A stretch of DNA of 45,712 bases. It comes from Bacillota bacterium (GTDB lineage Bacteria > Bacillota > UBA4882 > UBA8346). Shown here piece by piece: positions 25,272 to 33,607 of this stretch. The notes under the pieces were generated by a model. The model had not been told where the DNA came from. It made no database searches and saw only the letters and a program-made list of their open reading frames with translations. The stretch is taken from assembly GCA_029776205.1 (NCBI GenBank), contig JAKOTQ010000077.1, forward strand, positions 1-45,712, written 5' to 3'. A program made the translations under genes and the position numbers. How positions within the stretch are numbered: the stretch's first letter is position 1; each line of letters starts with the position of its first letter.

Positions 25272-26087
25272 ATGAATCTTACGGAAGAACAGATTGAGCG
25301 GTATAGTCGGCACATTATTTTGAAAGACGTGGGTGGCGCGGGACAGGAGAAAATCCTCCAAGCCAAAGTGCTGATCATTGGAACCGGAGGGTTAGGGGCT
25401 CCGGCTGCTTTATATTTAGCTGCAGCCGGCGTTGGAACCATTGGCCTGGTTGACGGGGATACCGTTGATCTTTCCAATTTGCAGCGTCAGGTGATTCATT
25501 TCACGGCGGATGTGAAACGATTGAAAGTAGACTCGGCCAGGGAAAAAATCGAAGCTCTCAACCCGGATGTTAAGGTGGTTACATACCCCGAGCGGGTTCA
25601 TGCGGAGAATATCGCCGCGATTATTAAGGATTATGATTTTATCATTGACGGGACGGATAATTTTCCGGCGAAGTTCCTGATCAATGATGCTTGTGTCTTA
25701 CATAGCAAACCCTTTTCCCATGGTGGGATATTGCGGTTTGACGGGCAGACCATGACGTATTTGCCGGGCAGTGCCTGTTATCGGTGTGTTTTCAATTCGC
25801 CGCCGCCTAAAGGAGCGGTGCCAACCTGCAGTGAAGCCGGGATCCTGGGGGCGGTGGCCGGGATGTTGGGGACCATCCAAGCGGCAGAAGCCTTACGTTA
25901 TATCCTTGGAAAAGGAAAGTTGCTTACAAACCGTCTGCTGATTTTTAATGCATTGGATATGGAATACCGTCAAGTGAATATCCGGCAGAACCCGGAATGT
26001 CCTATCTGTGGGGAGCGCCCGATCATTACCAAATTAGTCGATTATGAACAGCCGGTCTGCGACTTAAGGAGTCGGTATCATGCTTAA
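25272..26087 (+). CDS. ThiF/MoeB/HesA-like E1 enzyme (HcyF-type sulfur carrier adenylyltransferase)
   Basis: Activates the C-terminal Gly-Gly of the carrier with ATP. The 271 residues show the family start LTEEQIERYSRHIILKDVGGAGQEKI, the nucleotide motif GTGGLGAP (37-44), the Arg/Gln segment LSNLQRQVIHF, DGTDNFPAKFLIND, two zinc-binding pairs CYRC (169/172) and CPIC (243/246), and the catalytic cysteine VPTCSEAGILG (Cys186). It has no rhodanese domain, so the sulfur must come from another donor, here probably the sulfite reductase. A 70-base gap before the gene contains a small perfect hairpin GCGTTT-GAA-AAACGC (25239-25253). Confidence 0.92.
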   Translation: MNLTEEQIERYSRHIILKDVGGAGQEKILQAKVLIIGTGGLGAPAALYLAAAGVGTIGLVDGDTVDLSNLQRQVIHFTADVKRLKVDSAREKIEALNPDVKVVTYPERVHAENIAAIIKDYDFIIDGTDNFPAKFLINDACVLHSKPFSHGGILRFDGQTMTYLPGSACYRCVFNSPPPKGAVPTCSEAGILGAVAGMLGTIQAAEALRYILGKGKLLTNRLLIFNALDMEYRQVNIRQNPECPICGERPIITKLVDYEQPVCDLRSRYHA

Positions 26088-26484
26088 AATCAAACAAAGT
26101 GTACGGGATGCCATGATTCGTCTGGCGAAAGCCGAAAGCCCGATTGAAGCCTGTGGTTATTTGGCCGGTATTGACGGGGAAGCTCGCTTGTTGATCCCGA
26201 TGACCAACGTAGATCATAGCCCGGAGCATTTTTCATTCGCGCCGGAAGAACAGTTTAACGCTTTAAAACAAGCTCGGGATGCCGGACTCAGGCTAAATGC
26301 TGTCTTTCACAGCCATCCGGCCACGCCGGCCCGGATGTCGGCTGAAGATATACGGTTGGCCCATGATCCGGATATGGTCTATATCATTGTGTCGCTCATG
26401 GAAGCGGAACCGGTGATCCGGGGATATCGGATGGAGGGCCGACAGCCAGTGGAAATCATGCTGGAAATTACGGAGGATGCATAA
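26080..26484 (+). CDS. JAMM/MPN+ metalloprotease, probable trimmer of the sulfur carrier
   Basis: A 134-residue zinc protease of the Mec/HcyD type. The JAMM set is complete: Glu23 (IEACGYLAG), HSHP (His77, His79), Ser87 and Asp90 in ATPARMSAED. Enzymes of this family remove residues after the terminal Gly-Gly of ThiS-like proteins or cleave amino acids off the charged carrier. The neighbouring carrier ends GGGSN, so removing Ser-Asn (or Gly-Ser-Asn) is the likely job. It overlaps the E1 gene by 8 bases and is followed by the sulfite reductase after two bases. Confidence 0.92.
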   Translation: MLKIKQSVRDAMIRLAKAESPIEACGYLAGIDGEARLLIPMTNVDHSPEHFSFAPEEQFNALKQARDAGLRLNAVFHSHPATPARMSAEDIRLAHDPDMVYIIVSLMEAEPVIRGYRMEGRQPVEIMLEITEDA

Positions 26485-26486
26485 AT

Positions 26487-27371
26487 ATGGCTCAATCAAA
26501 CTTGGATTTGGTTGCTTTAAAGAAAGTTGGAATGATCCAGCAAAAACAGAAGGATTTCTTTGCGTTACGCCTCCATGCGGTGGGGGGCGATTTTACAGCC
26601 GAACAATTGCGGAAGATCGCCGAAGTATCCGAGAAGTACGGCAGAGGACAGATCCATGTTTCCACACGGCAAGGGATGGAGATCCATTTTGTCCATTTTT
26701 CTCAATTGGAAAAAGCCCGGTTGGAGCTGGAAGAGGCGGGCATTGCTATGGGAGCCTGCGGCCCGCGGGTCCGAATCGTAGTGGCTTGCCCGGGTGAATC
26801 CACTTGCCGTTGGGGAATTATCGATACGAAAAAAATAGCTAGATATTTGGATCAGGCCTATTTTCGCCAGGATACGCCTCACAAGTTTAAGATGGGGGTG
26901 ACCGGTTGCCCTCATAATTGTGCGAAAGCCACTGAAAATGATTTGGGCGTGATGGGCGGTATTTTACCGGGTTGGAAGAGAGAAAACTGTACCGGTTGCG
27001 ATCTCTGTGTCTCAAGCTGCCCGGTGGGAGCCATCGCTCAGGTCGACGGAGAGTATCGCTTGGATGAATCCAAATGCATTTATTGCAGCATTTGCACTTC
27101 CAACTGTCCGACAGATGCATGGTATCCTGCAAAGAAAGGATATATCCTGTGGATCGGCGGTACTATGGGTAAGGTTCCCCGTTTGGGGACGAAATTGAAG
27201 AAGCTCATTGATAGCGAGGATGAATTATACGAGACCATTGAGAAGGTCATTCGGTACTACCAACAGCATGGCAGGAAGCGGGAGCGTTTCGGCCATATGA
27301 TCGAACGTCTCGGCGAGGACAAAGTGAAGGAGGATTTGCTGGATGGGTCAGGAGATCAAAAAAAGCCTTGA
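26487..27371 (+). CDS. Small siroheme/4Fe-4S sulfite reductase with ferredoxin clusters
   Basis: A 294-residue nitrite/sulfite reductase family protein. After the N-terminal ferredoxin-like half (GQIHVSTRQGMEIHFVHF) the siroheme-[4Fe-4S] cysteines appear as CPGESTC (101, 107) and TGCPHNC (141, 145). Two bacterial [4Fe-4S] ferredoxin motifs follow: CTGCDLCVSSCP (168-178) and CIYCSICTSNCP (197-207). It is half the size of CysI-type reductases and closest in plan to AsrC or Fsr C-terminal cores. It should reduce sulfite to sulfide with ferredoxin-level electrons. No AsrA or AsrB is present. Position between the protease and TusA genes suggests that the sulfide is handed to the carrier. Confidence 0.9.
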   Translation: MAQSNLDLVALKKVGMIQQKQKDFFALRLHAVGGDFTAEQLRKIAEVSEKYGRGQIHVSTRQGMEIHFVHFSQLEKARLELEEAGIAMGACGPRVRIVVACPGESTCRWGIIDTKKIARYLDQAYFRQDTPHKFKMGVTGCPHNCAKATENDLGVMGGILPGWKRENCTGCDLCVSSCPVGAIAQVDGEYRLDESKCIYCSICTSNCPTDAWYPAKKGYILWIGGTMGKVPRLGTKLKKLIDSEDELYETIEKVIRYYQQHGRKRERFGHMIERLGEDKVKEDLLDGSGDQKKP

Positions 27372-27579
27372 TTTGCATGGGGTGGTTTGCCCGTTGAATT
27401 TTGTCAAAACCAAACTGGCTCTGGAAACGTTGAATTCCGGGGAATGGCTCGAAGTGATCCTGGATGAAGGGGATGCCATGCTCAATGTGCCCCGGAGCCT
27501 AAAGGAAGAGGGCCATCGGATCGTTAAGGTGACACCGCTTGGTCAGACTTACAGTGTCATCGTTGAAAAAGGGGCCTGA
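27343..27579 (+). CDS. TusA/SirA-like sulfurtransferase
   Basis: A 78-residue protein with the TusA fold: SLDLHGVVCPLNFVKTKLALE, where Cys16 in the CPxN motif is the sulfur-carrying residue, and a C-terminal VTPLGQTYSVIVEK strand. The usual motif is CPxP; the CPLN variant is found in proteins encoded with sulfur assimilation genes. It overlaps the sulfite reductase gene by 29 bases. A role in moving sulfur between the reductase and the carrier is likely but not proven. Confidence 0.88.
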   Translation: MGQEIKKSLDLHGVVCPLNFVKTKLALETLNSGEWLEVILDEGDAMLNVPRSLKEEGHRIVKVTPLGQTYSVIVEKGA

Positions 27580-27605
27580 ACTTTTAGCGGAAAGGAGAAG
27601 GCCGG

Positions 27606-28382
27606 ATGAAAGAGATCGTTGCCGACTTACAGGAACGGTTTGCCGGAAGCAGTATTGAAGAACTGTTAGAGTATTTTTTAAAGGGATATGGGAACCGGAT
27701 TGCGCTGGCGTCCAGTCTTGGTGTAGAAGATCAGGTCCTGACCGATTTGGTGCTAAAGGTTAAGCCGGATGCCCGTATTTTTGTATTGGATACCGGGCGG
27801 CTGCCCCAGGAAACCTATGCAACTTTAACTGCAACCCGAAAACATTATGGGCGTAACTTTGAAGTTTATTTTCCGGATACGGCGGCTGTTGAAAAGATGG
27901 AAAGTGAAATGGGGCCGGACTTTTTTTATGAAAGTGTGGCGAACCGTCTTTATTGCTGCAATGTCCGGAAAGTGCAACCGTTAAAGAGGGTGCTTGGCAC
28001 CTTGGATGTCTGGATCACCGGACTGCGCAGGGAACAGGCGCCGACCCGTTCCGGGCTGCAACGGATCGAATGGGATGAGACCAACGGATTGCTTAAGTTA
28101 AATCCGTTGATCGATTGGAACACCCAACAGGTTTGGGATTATATCCGTGACCATCAAATTCCCTATAATCCGTTACATGATCAGAATTATCCCAGTATTG
28201 GCTGTGCTCCCTGTACCCGGCCAGTTGCTCCGGGAGGGGACCTTCGATCCGGCCGGTGGTGGTGGGAGGAACCGGAACATAAAGAATGCGGTTTACATTT
28301 TCACCATGGAAAATTGATACGGAGGAACGCTCATGAATCAACTGGAGAAGCTGGAGAGTCAAAGCATTTATATCCTGCGTGA
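27606..28382 (+). CDS. cysH: Adenylylsulfate (APS) reductase, 4Fe-4S type
   Basis: Reduces APS to sulfite and AMP with thioredoxin-like donors. The 258 residues show [17 protein letters not shown] (adenylyl-binding loop), [12 protein letters not shown], and the iron-sulfur cysteines CC (117-118) plus CAPC (200-203), which mark APS- rather than PAPS-specific enzymes. The redox cysteine is in KECGLH (Cys228). After this motif a tail of about 25 residues overlaps the start of cysD by 50 bases. With APS specificity no APS kinase is needed, which fits the broken kinase domain of the CysN gene. Confidence 0.94.
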   Translation: MKEIVADLQERFAGSSIEELLEYFLKGYGNRIALASSLGVEDQVLTDLVLKVKPDARIFVLDTGRLPQETYATLTATRKHYGRNFEVYFPDTAAVEKMESEMGPDFFYESVANRLYCCNVRKVQPLKRVLGTLDVWITGLRREQAPTRSGLQRIEWDETNGLLKLNPLIDWNTQQVWDYIRDHQIPYNPLHDQNYPSIGCAPCTRPVAPGGDLRSGRWWWEEPEHKECGLHFHHGKLIRRNAHESTGEAGESKHLYPA

Positions 28383-29214
28383 AGCCTATCGGGAATTTAA
28401 ACATTTGTGTATGTTGTGGTCCATCGGTAAGGACAGCACAGTCCTTTTGTGGCTGGCCCGCAAGGCTTTTTTTGGCCATGTACCTTTCCCCTTGGTTCAC
28501 ATTGACACGTCTTATAAGATTCCGGAGATGATCGCTTACCGGGACCGGCTGGCCCGGGAATGGAACCTAAAGATGATTGTCGGGTCAAACCGACAAGCTA
28601 TTGAGGCGAAAGAGACTTTTCCCGATGGCCGGGTTGACCGGATTGCCTGTTGCCGAAGTTTAAAGGCGGAAGCGCTAAAACGCACTTTATCAGGAGAATG
28701 GCCCCGGTTACGGTATAATCAACAAACAGAGCAATATGAACCCGAGCAGTATCAGGAAGCCTATACCGGAGTCATTGTGGGGGTAAGGGCTGATGAGGAA
28801 GGCAGCCGCTCCAAAGAACGATACTTTTCTCCTCGCGATCAGGAAAATGAGTGGGATGTGGGCGATCAGCCGCCGGAATTATGGAATCAGTTTAAAACCG
28901 ATTTTGCGCCCGGGACCCATATTCGGATTCATCCGCTGTTAGATTGGACAGAGTTGAATATCTGGGAATACATTCAAAGGGAGAATATCCCGGTAACATC
29001 TCTGTACTTTGATCAGGGCGACGGGAAGCGATACCGTTCCCTGGGCTGTTACCCTTGTACCAAACCGGTGGAATCTACTGCCCGGAATGTGGCTGAAATT
29101 ATTGAAGAACTGAAAAGCGGCAAATTTGCCAATATTGCGGAACGTTCCGGCAGGGAGCAGGATCGGGAAGATGGAGGAACATTAGAGACTTTACGACGGG
29201 ATGGGTATATGTGA
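28333..29214 (+). CDS. cysD: Sulfate adenylyltransferase subunit 2
   Basis: Catalytic subunit of ATP sulfurylase, making APS from sulfate and ATP together with CysN. The 293 residues contain the PP-loop type nucleotide motif [42 protein letters not shown], the [12 protein letters not shown] segment and the [18 protein letters not shown] loop. The ATG has GGAGG eight bases upstream inside the end of cysH. The TGA stop overlaps the ATG of cysN. Confidence 0.96.
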   Translation: MNQLEKLESQSIYILREAYREFKHLCMLWSIGKDSTVLLWLARKAFFGHVPFPLVHIDTSYKIPEMIAYRDRLAREWNLKMIVGSNRQAIEAKETFPDGRVDRIACCRSLKAEALKRTLSGEWPRLRYNQQTEQYEPEQYQEAYTGVIVGVRADEEGSRSKERYFSPRDQENEWDVGDQPPELWNQFKTDFAPGTHIRIHPLLDWTELNIWEYIQRENIPVTSLYFDQGDGKRYRSLGCYPCTKPVESTARNVAEIIEELKSGKFANIAERSGREQDREDGGTLETLRRDGYM

Positions 29215-30998
29215 TGAAGCAAGAACGGGAACAGATGAGTATTGTGATTGTCGGCCATGTGGATCATGGAAAAAGCACAGTTATCGGCCGTTTATTGGCA
29301 GATACCGGATCTTTGCCTGAGGGGAAATTGGAACAGGTGCGGCAACATTGTGCTCGGAATGCCAAACCTTTTGAGTATGCTTTTTTGCTAGATGCATTAA
29401 AGGATGAACAGGCTCAGGGCATTACCATTGATACAGCCCGTTGCTTTTTCAAGACGGCAAAGCGGAATTATATCATCATTGATGCACCGGGACATATTGA
29501 GTTTTTAAAAAATATGATCACCGGTGCAGCCCGGGCGGAAGCTGCCCTCTTGGTGATCGATGCCAAAGAAGGTATTCAGGAAAATTCGCGGCGTCATGGA
29601 TTTATGCTCTCGCTGTTAGGCATCGATCAAGTGGTAGTGTTGGTCAACAAAATGGACCTGGTCAATTATGAGCAGCGGGTCTTTGAAGATGTGGTAAAGG
29701 AATACCGGGATTTTCTTAGACAGATCAAGGTGGACCCCATCGCTTTTGTTCCGATTTCAGCCCGGGAAGGTCATAATTTAGCTTCCTGCTCAAAAGAGAT
29801 GCAGTGGTATGAAGGGCCTTGTGTGTTAGAGCTTATCGATAGCCTAAAAAAAGAAAAAAACCTGACGGAGCAGCCATTTCGCCTGCCGGTTCAGGACATA
29901 TACAAGTTTACCGAAGCCAATGACGACCGGCGGATTGTGGCCGGGACGGTTGAAACCGGGAAGGTGAAAGTCGGTGATGAGGTGATTTTTCTACCGTCAT
30001 CGAAACGGGCGGTGATCCAGAGTATTGAAGGCTTCAATGAGCCAGTGAAGCGTGAAGTCGGTGCCGGGTATGCCACTGGGGTGACGTTGGCACCTCAGAT
30101 ATATATTAAGCCGGGTGAAATCATGTGTCGTACCGGAGAACCGCTACCGGTGGTCGGGAATACCTTCCGAGCCCATCTGTTCTGGTTGGGCCGCCATCCG
30201 ATGGTAGCCGGGAAAAAATATAAGCTGAAGTTGGCCACGCAGCGGGCTACGGTTTACTTGAAACAGATCGAACGGGTATTGGATGCGGCTGAATTGTCCG
30301 TTGATACCCAAAAAGATCGGATCGAACGGCATGATGTGGCGGATTGCATTTTGCAGACTGTGAAACCCATCGCTTATGATTTGTCCCGGGATATTGCAGC
30401 GACAGGCCGCTTTGTCATCATTGATCATTATGAGATTGCAGGCGGCGGTATTATTACCGGGAGTATCGCTGAAACAGACTATATCAAAACCCATGTGTCA
30501 GAGCGGGAAGTGGCTTGGGAGAAAAGCAATATTTCCCCGGAACAACGAGCTTCCCGTTTTGGGCAACGTCCCAAATTCATCGTAATTACCGGTACTTTCG
30601 ATGGGCTTCAGGCCAATGTGGCCAAAGGGTTGGAAGAAAAGTTATTCCGTAACGGCCACAATGTTTACTACCTGGCTATCGCCAATTTGTTACACGGGCT
30701 GTTCGATGCCGGGTTAGGCCGCGGCGAAGAGGAGCGGGAAGAGGATATCCGGCGTTTGGGAGAATTGGCTAGGATATTTACTGATGCAGGACTGATTTTT
30801 ATCACGGATATTCCGAGGCTGGATTCATATGAAATTGACATTTTAAAGGCATTGAACCAACCTAATGAGATTTTAGTAATTGATTTGGATGAATATGTCT
30901 CGGCCAGTGATACGGCCGGGGAGAGTTTAGAGATACTCCTGAAACAGATTGAAACCGTGTTGTATCAGCGAGACATTGTGTGGGATTATTCCATTTAG
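29214..30998 (+). CDS. cysN: Sulfate adenylyltransferase GTPase subunit with a degenerate APS-kinase domain
   Basis: GTPase partner of CysD. About 594 residues. GTP motifs are intact: [16 protein letters not shown] effector region, DAPGHIEF and VNKMD; elongation-factor-like beta barrels follow to about residue 430. From about 450 the sequence is clearly CysC-like ([40 protein letters not shown]), but the P-loop GLSGSGKST is replaced by GTFDGLQAN and the GDN-RHG motif by AIAN-LHG. The kinase domain is therefore expected to be inactive for PAPS synthesis. Start at the ATG overlapping the cysD stop; a GTG at 29211 and an ATG at 29235 are alternatives. Confidence 0.92.
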   Translation: MKQEREQMSIVIVGHVDHGKSTVIGRLLADTGSLPEGKLEQVRQHCARNAKPFEYAFLLDALKDEQAQGITIDTARCFFKTAKRNYIIIDAPGHIEFLKNMITGAARAEAALLVIDAKEGIQENSRRHGFMLSLLGIDQVVVLVNKMDLVNYEQRVFEDVVKEYRDFLRQIKVDPIAFVPISAREGHNLASCSKEMQWYEGPCVLELIDSLKKEKNLTEQPFRLPVQDIYKFTEANDDRRIVAGTVETGKVKVGDEVIFLPSSKRAVIQSIEGFNEPVKREVGAGYATGVTLAPQIYIKPGEIMCRTGEPLPVVGNTFRAHLFWLGRHPMVAGKKYKLKLATQRATVYLKQIERVLDAAELSVDTQKDRIERHDVADCILQTVKPIAYDLSRDIAATGRFVIIDHYEIAGGGIITGSIAETDYIKTHVSEREVAWEKSNISPEQRASRFGQRPKFIVITGTFDGLQANVAKGLEEKLFRNGHNVYYLAIANLLHGLFDAGLGRGEEEREEDIRRLGELARIFTDAGLIFITDIPRLDSYEIDILKALNQPNEILVIDLDEYVSASDTAGESLEILLKQIETVLYQRDIVWDYSI

Positions 30999-31013
30999 AA
31001 AGCTGGGGAGAGA

Positions 31014-31634
31014 ATGGCGGAGTTTTTACCGGTGATGCTGAAGACCACTGGGCTCCCTTGCCTGGTGGTGGGCGGAGGAAAGGTGGCTTTGCGAAAGGTC
31101 CTGGCCGTGTTGCGTTTTGGAATAAGCGTGACGGTGGTTGCCGAGGAACTGGCACCGGGATTGCGTAAACTGGTTGAGCGCCGTTGGATCCGATGGCGAC
31201 AGCGAAAGTTTTCTCCCGTGGATTTGCTTGGGACGAAAATGGTGATAGCCGCTACCGATGATTCACAGGTCAATCGGCGGGTTGCCTGGTGGGCCCGGCG
31301 ATTGAACCTTTATTATAACACTGTAGACCATATGGAGTTATCCAATTTCATCTTCCCGGCGGTTTATCGTTCCGGTGCACTTACAGTAGCTGTTTCCACC
31401 CAAGGGTACTATCCGGCGGCCGCCCGGAAGATCAAGCGGGAGTTCGCTCGTAACTATGGGACGGTTTATCGCGAATATTTAGAAAAGTTGAGAGGATACC
31501 GGGAGCGGATTAAAAAAGCGGAGCCATGTCCGAAGCGACGCCGTGCCATTTTAAATCAGCTTCTGAATGTGAGCGTTGAACAAGTGATTCACTGGAGCGA
31601 AGCGGATTTTGGAGTGTGGTTGGAACGTGAGTGA
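31014..31634 (+). CDS. Precorrin-2 dehydrogenase (CysG N-terminal/SirC type)
   Basis: Oxidises precorrin-2 to sirohydrochlorin with NAD, toward siroheme. The 206 residues start EFLPVMLKTTGLPCLVVGGGKVALRKVLAVL, the glycine-rich NAD motif of the family, followed by KMVIAATDDSQVNRRVAWWAR and FIFPAVYRSGALTVAVSTQGYYPAAARKIKRE, where the last segment forms the dimer/active cleft. CysG-like members can also insert iron; no separate SirB/CbiX chelatase is in the window, so this protein may do both. It follows cysN by 15 bases and overlaps hemA by 8. Confidence 0.93.
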   Translation: MAEFLPVMLKTTGLPCLVVGGGKVALRKVLAVLRFGISVTVVAEELAPGLRKLVERRWIRWRQRKFSPVDLLGTKMVIAATDDSQVNRRVAWWARRLNLYYNTVDHMELSNFIFPAVYRSGALTVAVSTQGYYPAAARKIKREFARNYGTVYREYLEKLRGYRERIKKAEPCPKRRRAILNQLLNVSVEQVIHWSEADFGVWLERE

Positions 31635-32655
31635 TAATGTTGATTTACATGTGTTAGGGATAGATTTTAACAGTGCTCCACCGGAGATTCGGGCCCGGTT
31701 TCACTTAACCTCATCACAAATCGCTGAGGTCTATAACCTTCATGTAATACCTGTGCCCATGATGATTCTATCAACGTGCAACCGGACGGAGTGTTACATG
31801 ATGGGTTCCGAAACGACGGAGAAATCCTTTGCTCATCTGGAAAAAGTTTTTGATGAGTCTATCGAGCGGAGGTATTTTTACCATTATGCCGGCACAGAAG
31901 CCTGGCTGCACCTTTTAGAGTTGGCGGTCGGGTTGAAGTCGATGTTAATTGGTGAAACGGAGATTTTAGGCCAATTGCAGGATGCGATTCAGTGGAGTGT
32001 GAATCATGGCGGGATGACCCGGGAACACCAACAGGTGTTGGGGCAAATTGTGGCCGCTGCCCGCCGTATCCGGCATCAAACGAAGATTGGCGGGTTTAGT
32101 TCTTCTTTGTATACTCTGATTCTTCGGGAGTTAAAAGAGAGTCAAAAGAATCTGGATGGATTGAGAGTATTGACATTGGGTAATGGAGTCATCGCCCGAA
32201 ATTTGGTGCAAGCTTTGTGTCATCACGGAGTATCGACCACCATCTTAGCTCGGAATGGCGGAAAAAAGCATGGCAAACCCCAACCGGTGATTCCCGGGGT
32301 TCGGATCGTATTTGGCTATGATCATCTCCCTGGTCTGCTCCGGGAACATCAGGTGATTGTGACGGCAACAGCTGCCCCTCATTATCTGGTGAAAGCAGAG
32401 CATCGGGAATTGCTGCAGGGAAAATGCCTTATCGATCTTTCCTTTCCACGGAATATCGATCCGCTGCTCGGAAGGAACGGGGGTTGTCAGTTGTTGGATT
32501 TGGAATATTTCGCTTGTCTTTCTGCAGCAAACCGATTGCACAAAGCCCAGGCTGTTATTGATGCCAGAAATCAGTGTTTAGCCTCTTTGAATCGGATAAT
32601 CTTAAAATTATACCGGAAGTCGAAAGAACCGGTTCGCGCCGGATTGACCGGGTGA
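31627..32655 (+). CDS. hemA: Glutamyl-tRNA reductase
   Basis: First step of C5 tetrapyrrole synthesis: NADPH reduction of Glu-tRNA(Glu) to glutamate-1-semialdehyde. The start is taken as GTG at 31627; TTG at 31609 is possible. Motifs: VLGIDFNSAPPEIRARF, catalytic Cys51 in LSTCNRTECY, LKSMLIGETEILGQLQDA, and the NADP motif LTLGNGVIARNLVQAL. At 342 residues it is shorter than most HemA (about 420-450): the C-terminal helical dimerisation domain is reduced to roughly 50 residues. Its place directly after the siroheme gene indicates that it feeds siroheme. Confidence 0.93.
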   Translation: MSDNVDLHVLGIDFNSAPPEIRARFHLTSSQIAEVYNLHVIPVPMMILSTCNRTECYMMGSETTEKSFAHLEKVFDESIERRYFYHYAGTEAWLHLLELAVGLKSMLIGETEILGQLQDAIQWSVNHGGMTREHQQVLGQIVAAARRIRHQTKIGGFSSSLYTLILRELKESQKNLDGLRVLTLGNGVIARNLVQALCHHGVSTTILARNGGKKHGKPQPVIPGVRIVFGYDHLPGLLREHQVIVTATAAPHYLVKAEHRELLQGKCLIDLSFPRNIDPLLGRNGGCQLLDLEYFACLSAANRLHKAQAVIDARNQCLASLNRIILKLYRKSKEPVRAGLTG

Positions 32656-32683
32656 CGAAACGGATAGGATCTGAGGGAGAAGG

Positions 32684-33607
32684 ATGAACCGATTATTGAA
32701 GATAGGTACTCGCGAGAGTAAGTTGGCGTTGTGGCAAACGGAATATGTGCGGGCGAGTCTGAAGAGGGTATTTCCCGAATTGGAATGTACCGTCCATTGT
32801 ATTAAAACGCTGGGGGATCGCCAACCGGACCTTAATCTCCTGGAAAACCAGGGTAAAGGGGTTTTCTGCAGTGAGTTGGAACAGGCTTTGCAACGGGGTG
32901 AGATCGATCTGGCCGTTCACAGTGTGAAGGACCTGCCAGGGCAATTGGCTGACGGCCTTGTTTTAGCCAGCTTTCTGAAACGGGAAGATCCCCGGGAAAC
33001 ATTGGTAGCTCGGGATGGACTTTCCCTGAGTGATTTGCCGCCCGGTGCGGTCATCGGAACCAGCAGTATCCGCCGGCAGGTTCAATTGGCTAATATCCGT
33101 CCGGATTTACGGTTTGAACCGATTCGGGGCAATGTGGAAACCCGGATCCGGAAAGTCCTGGATGGCCAATATGATGCGACGATCCTGGCGTTAGCCGGGT
33201 TACGCCGGTTGGGATTGGAACATTATATCACCCAAGTGTTTGAGTTATCGGAGATGGTTCCTGCGCCGGGACAGGGCTGTATCGGTGTGGAGATCCGGGA
33301 AGACGATGGGGAATTGGCTGCTCTACTACGGCAGATATCCGATGTTGAGACAGAGACCGTCGTCCGGGCTGAACGGGCCTTTTTAAAAGGAATGGGGGGC
33401 TATTGCCGCTTACCTTATGGAGCGTACGGCGTTCTAAAAGAAGGCGAACTGGAGTTAACCGGAATGTTCGGAGAAAGGGAATACCTTTCGATGATGACAT
33501 TGAAAGCTATGCCCGCTGAAGCGGAAATTTTGGGTGCCCGATTGGCCGAAGCGTTATTGGAAGGGAAGAGGGATGAACCATGTTATCCGGTTACGTATGC
33601 TTGTTAG
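32684..33607 (+). CDS. hemC: Porphobilinogen deaminase (hydroxymethylbilane synthase)
   Basis: Joins four porphobilinogens into hydroxymethylbilane. The 307 residues show KIGTRESKLALWQTEYV, the active-site aspartate in DLAVHSVKDLP (about Asp83), TSSIRRQVQL, the Arg-rich IRGNVETRIRKV and the dipyrromethane-cofactor cysteine Cys241 in GGYCRLPYGAYG. GAGGGAGAAGG precedes the ATG. The end overlaps the cobA-hemD fusion by 28 bases. Confidence 0.96.
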   Translation: MNRLLKIGTRESKLALWQTEYVRASLKRVFPELECTVHCIKTLGDRQPDLNLLENQGKGVFCSELEQALQRGEIDLAVHSVKDLPGQLADGLVLASFLKREDPRETLVARDGLSLSDLPPGAVIGTSSIRRQVQLANIRPDLRFEPIRGNVETRIRKVLDGQYDATILALAGLRRLGLEHYITQVFELSEMVPAPGQGCIGVEIREDDGELAALLRQISDVETETVVRAERAFLKGMGGYCRLPYGAYGVLKEGELELTGMFGEREYLSMMTLKAMPAEAEILGARLAEALLEGKRDEPCYPVTYAC

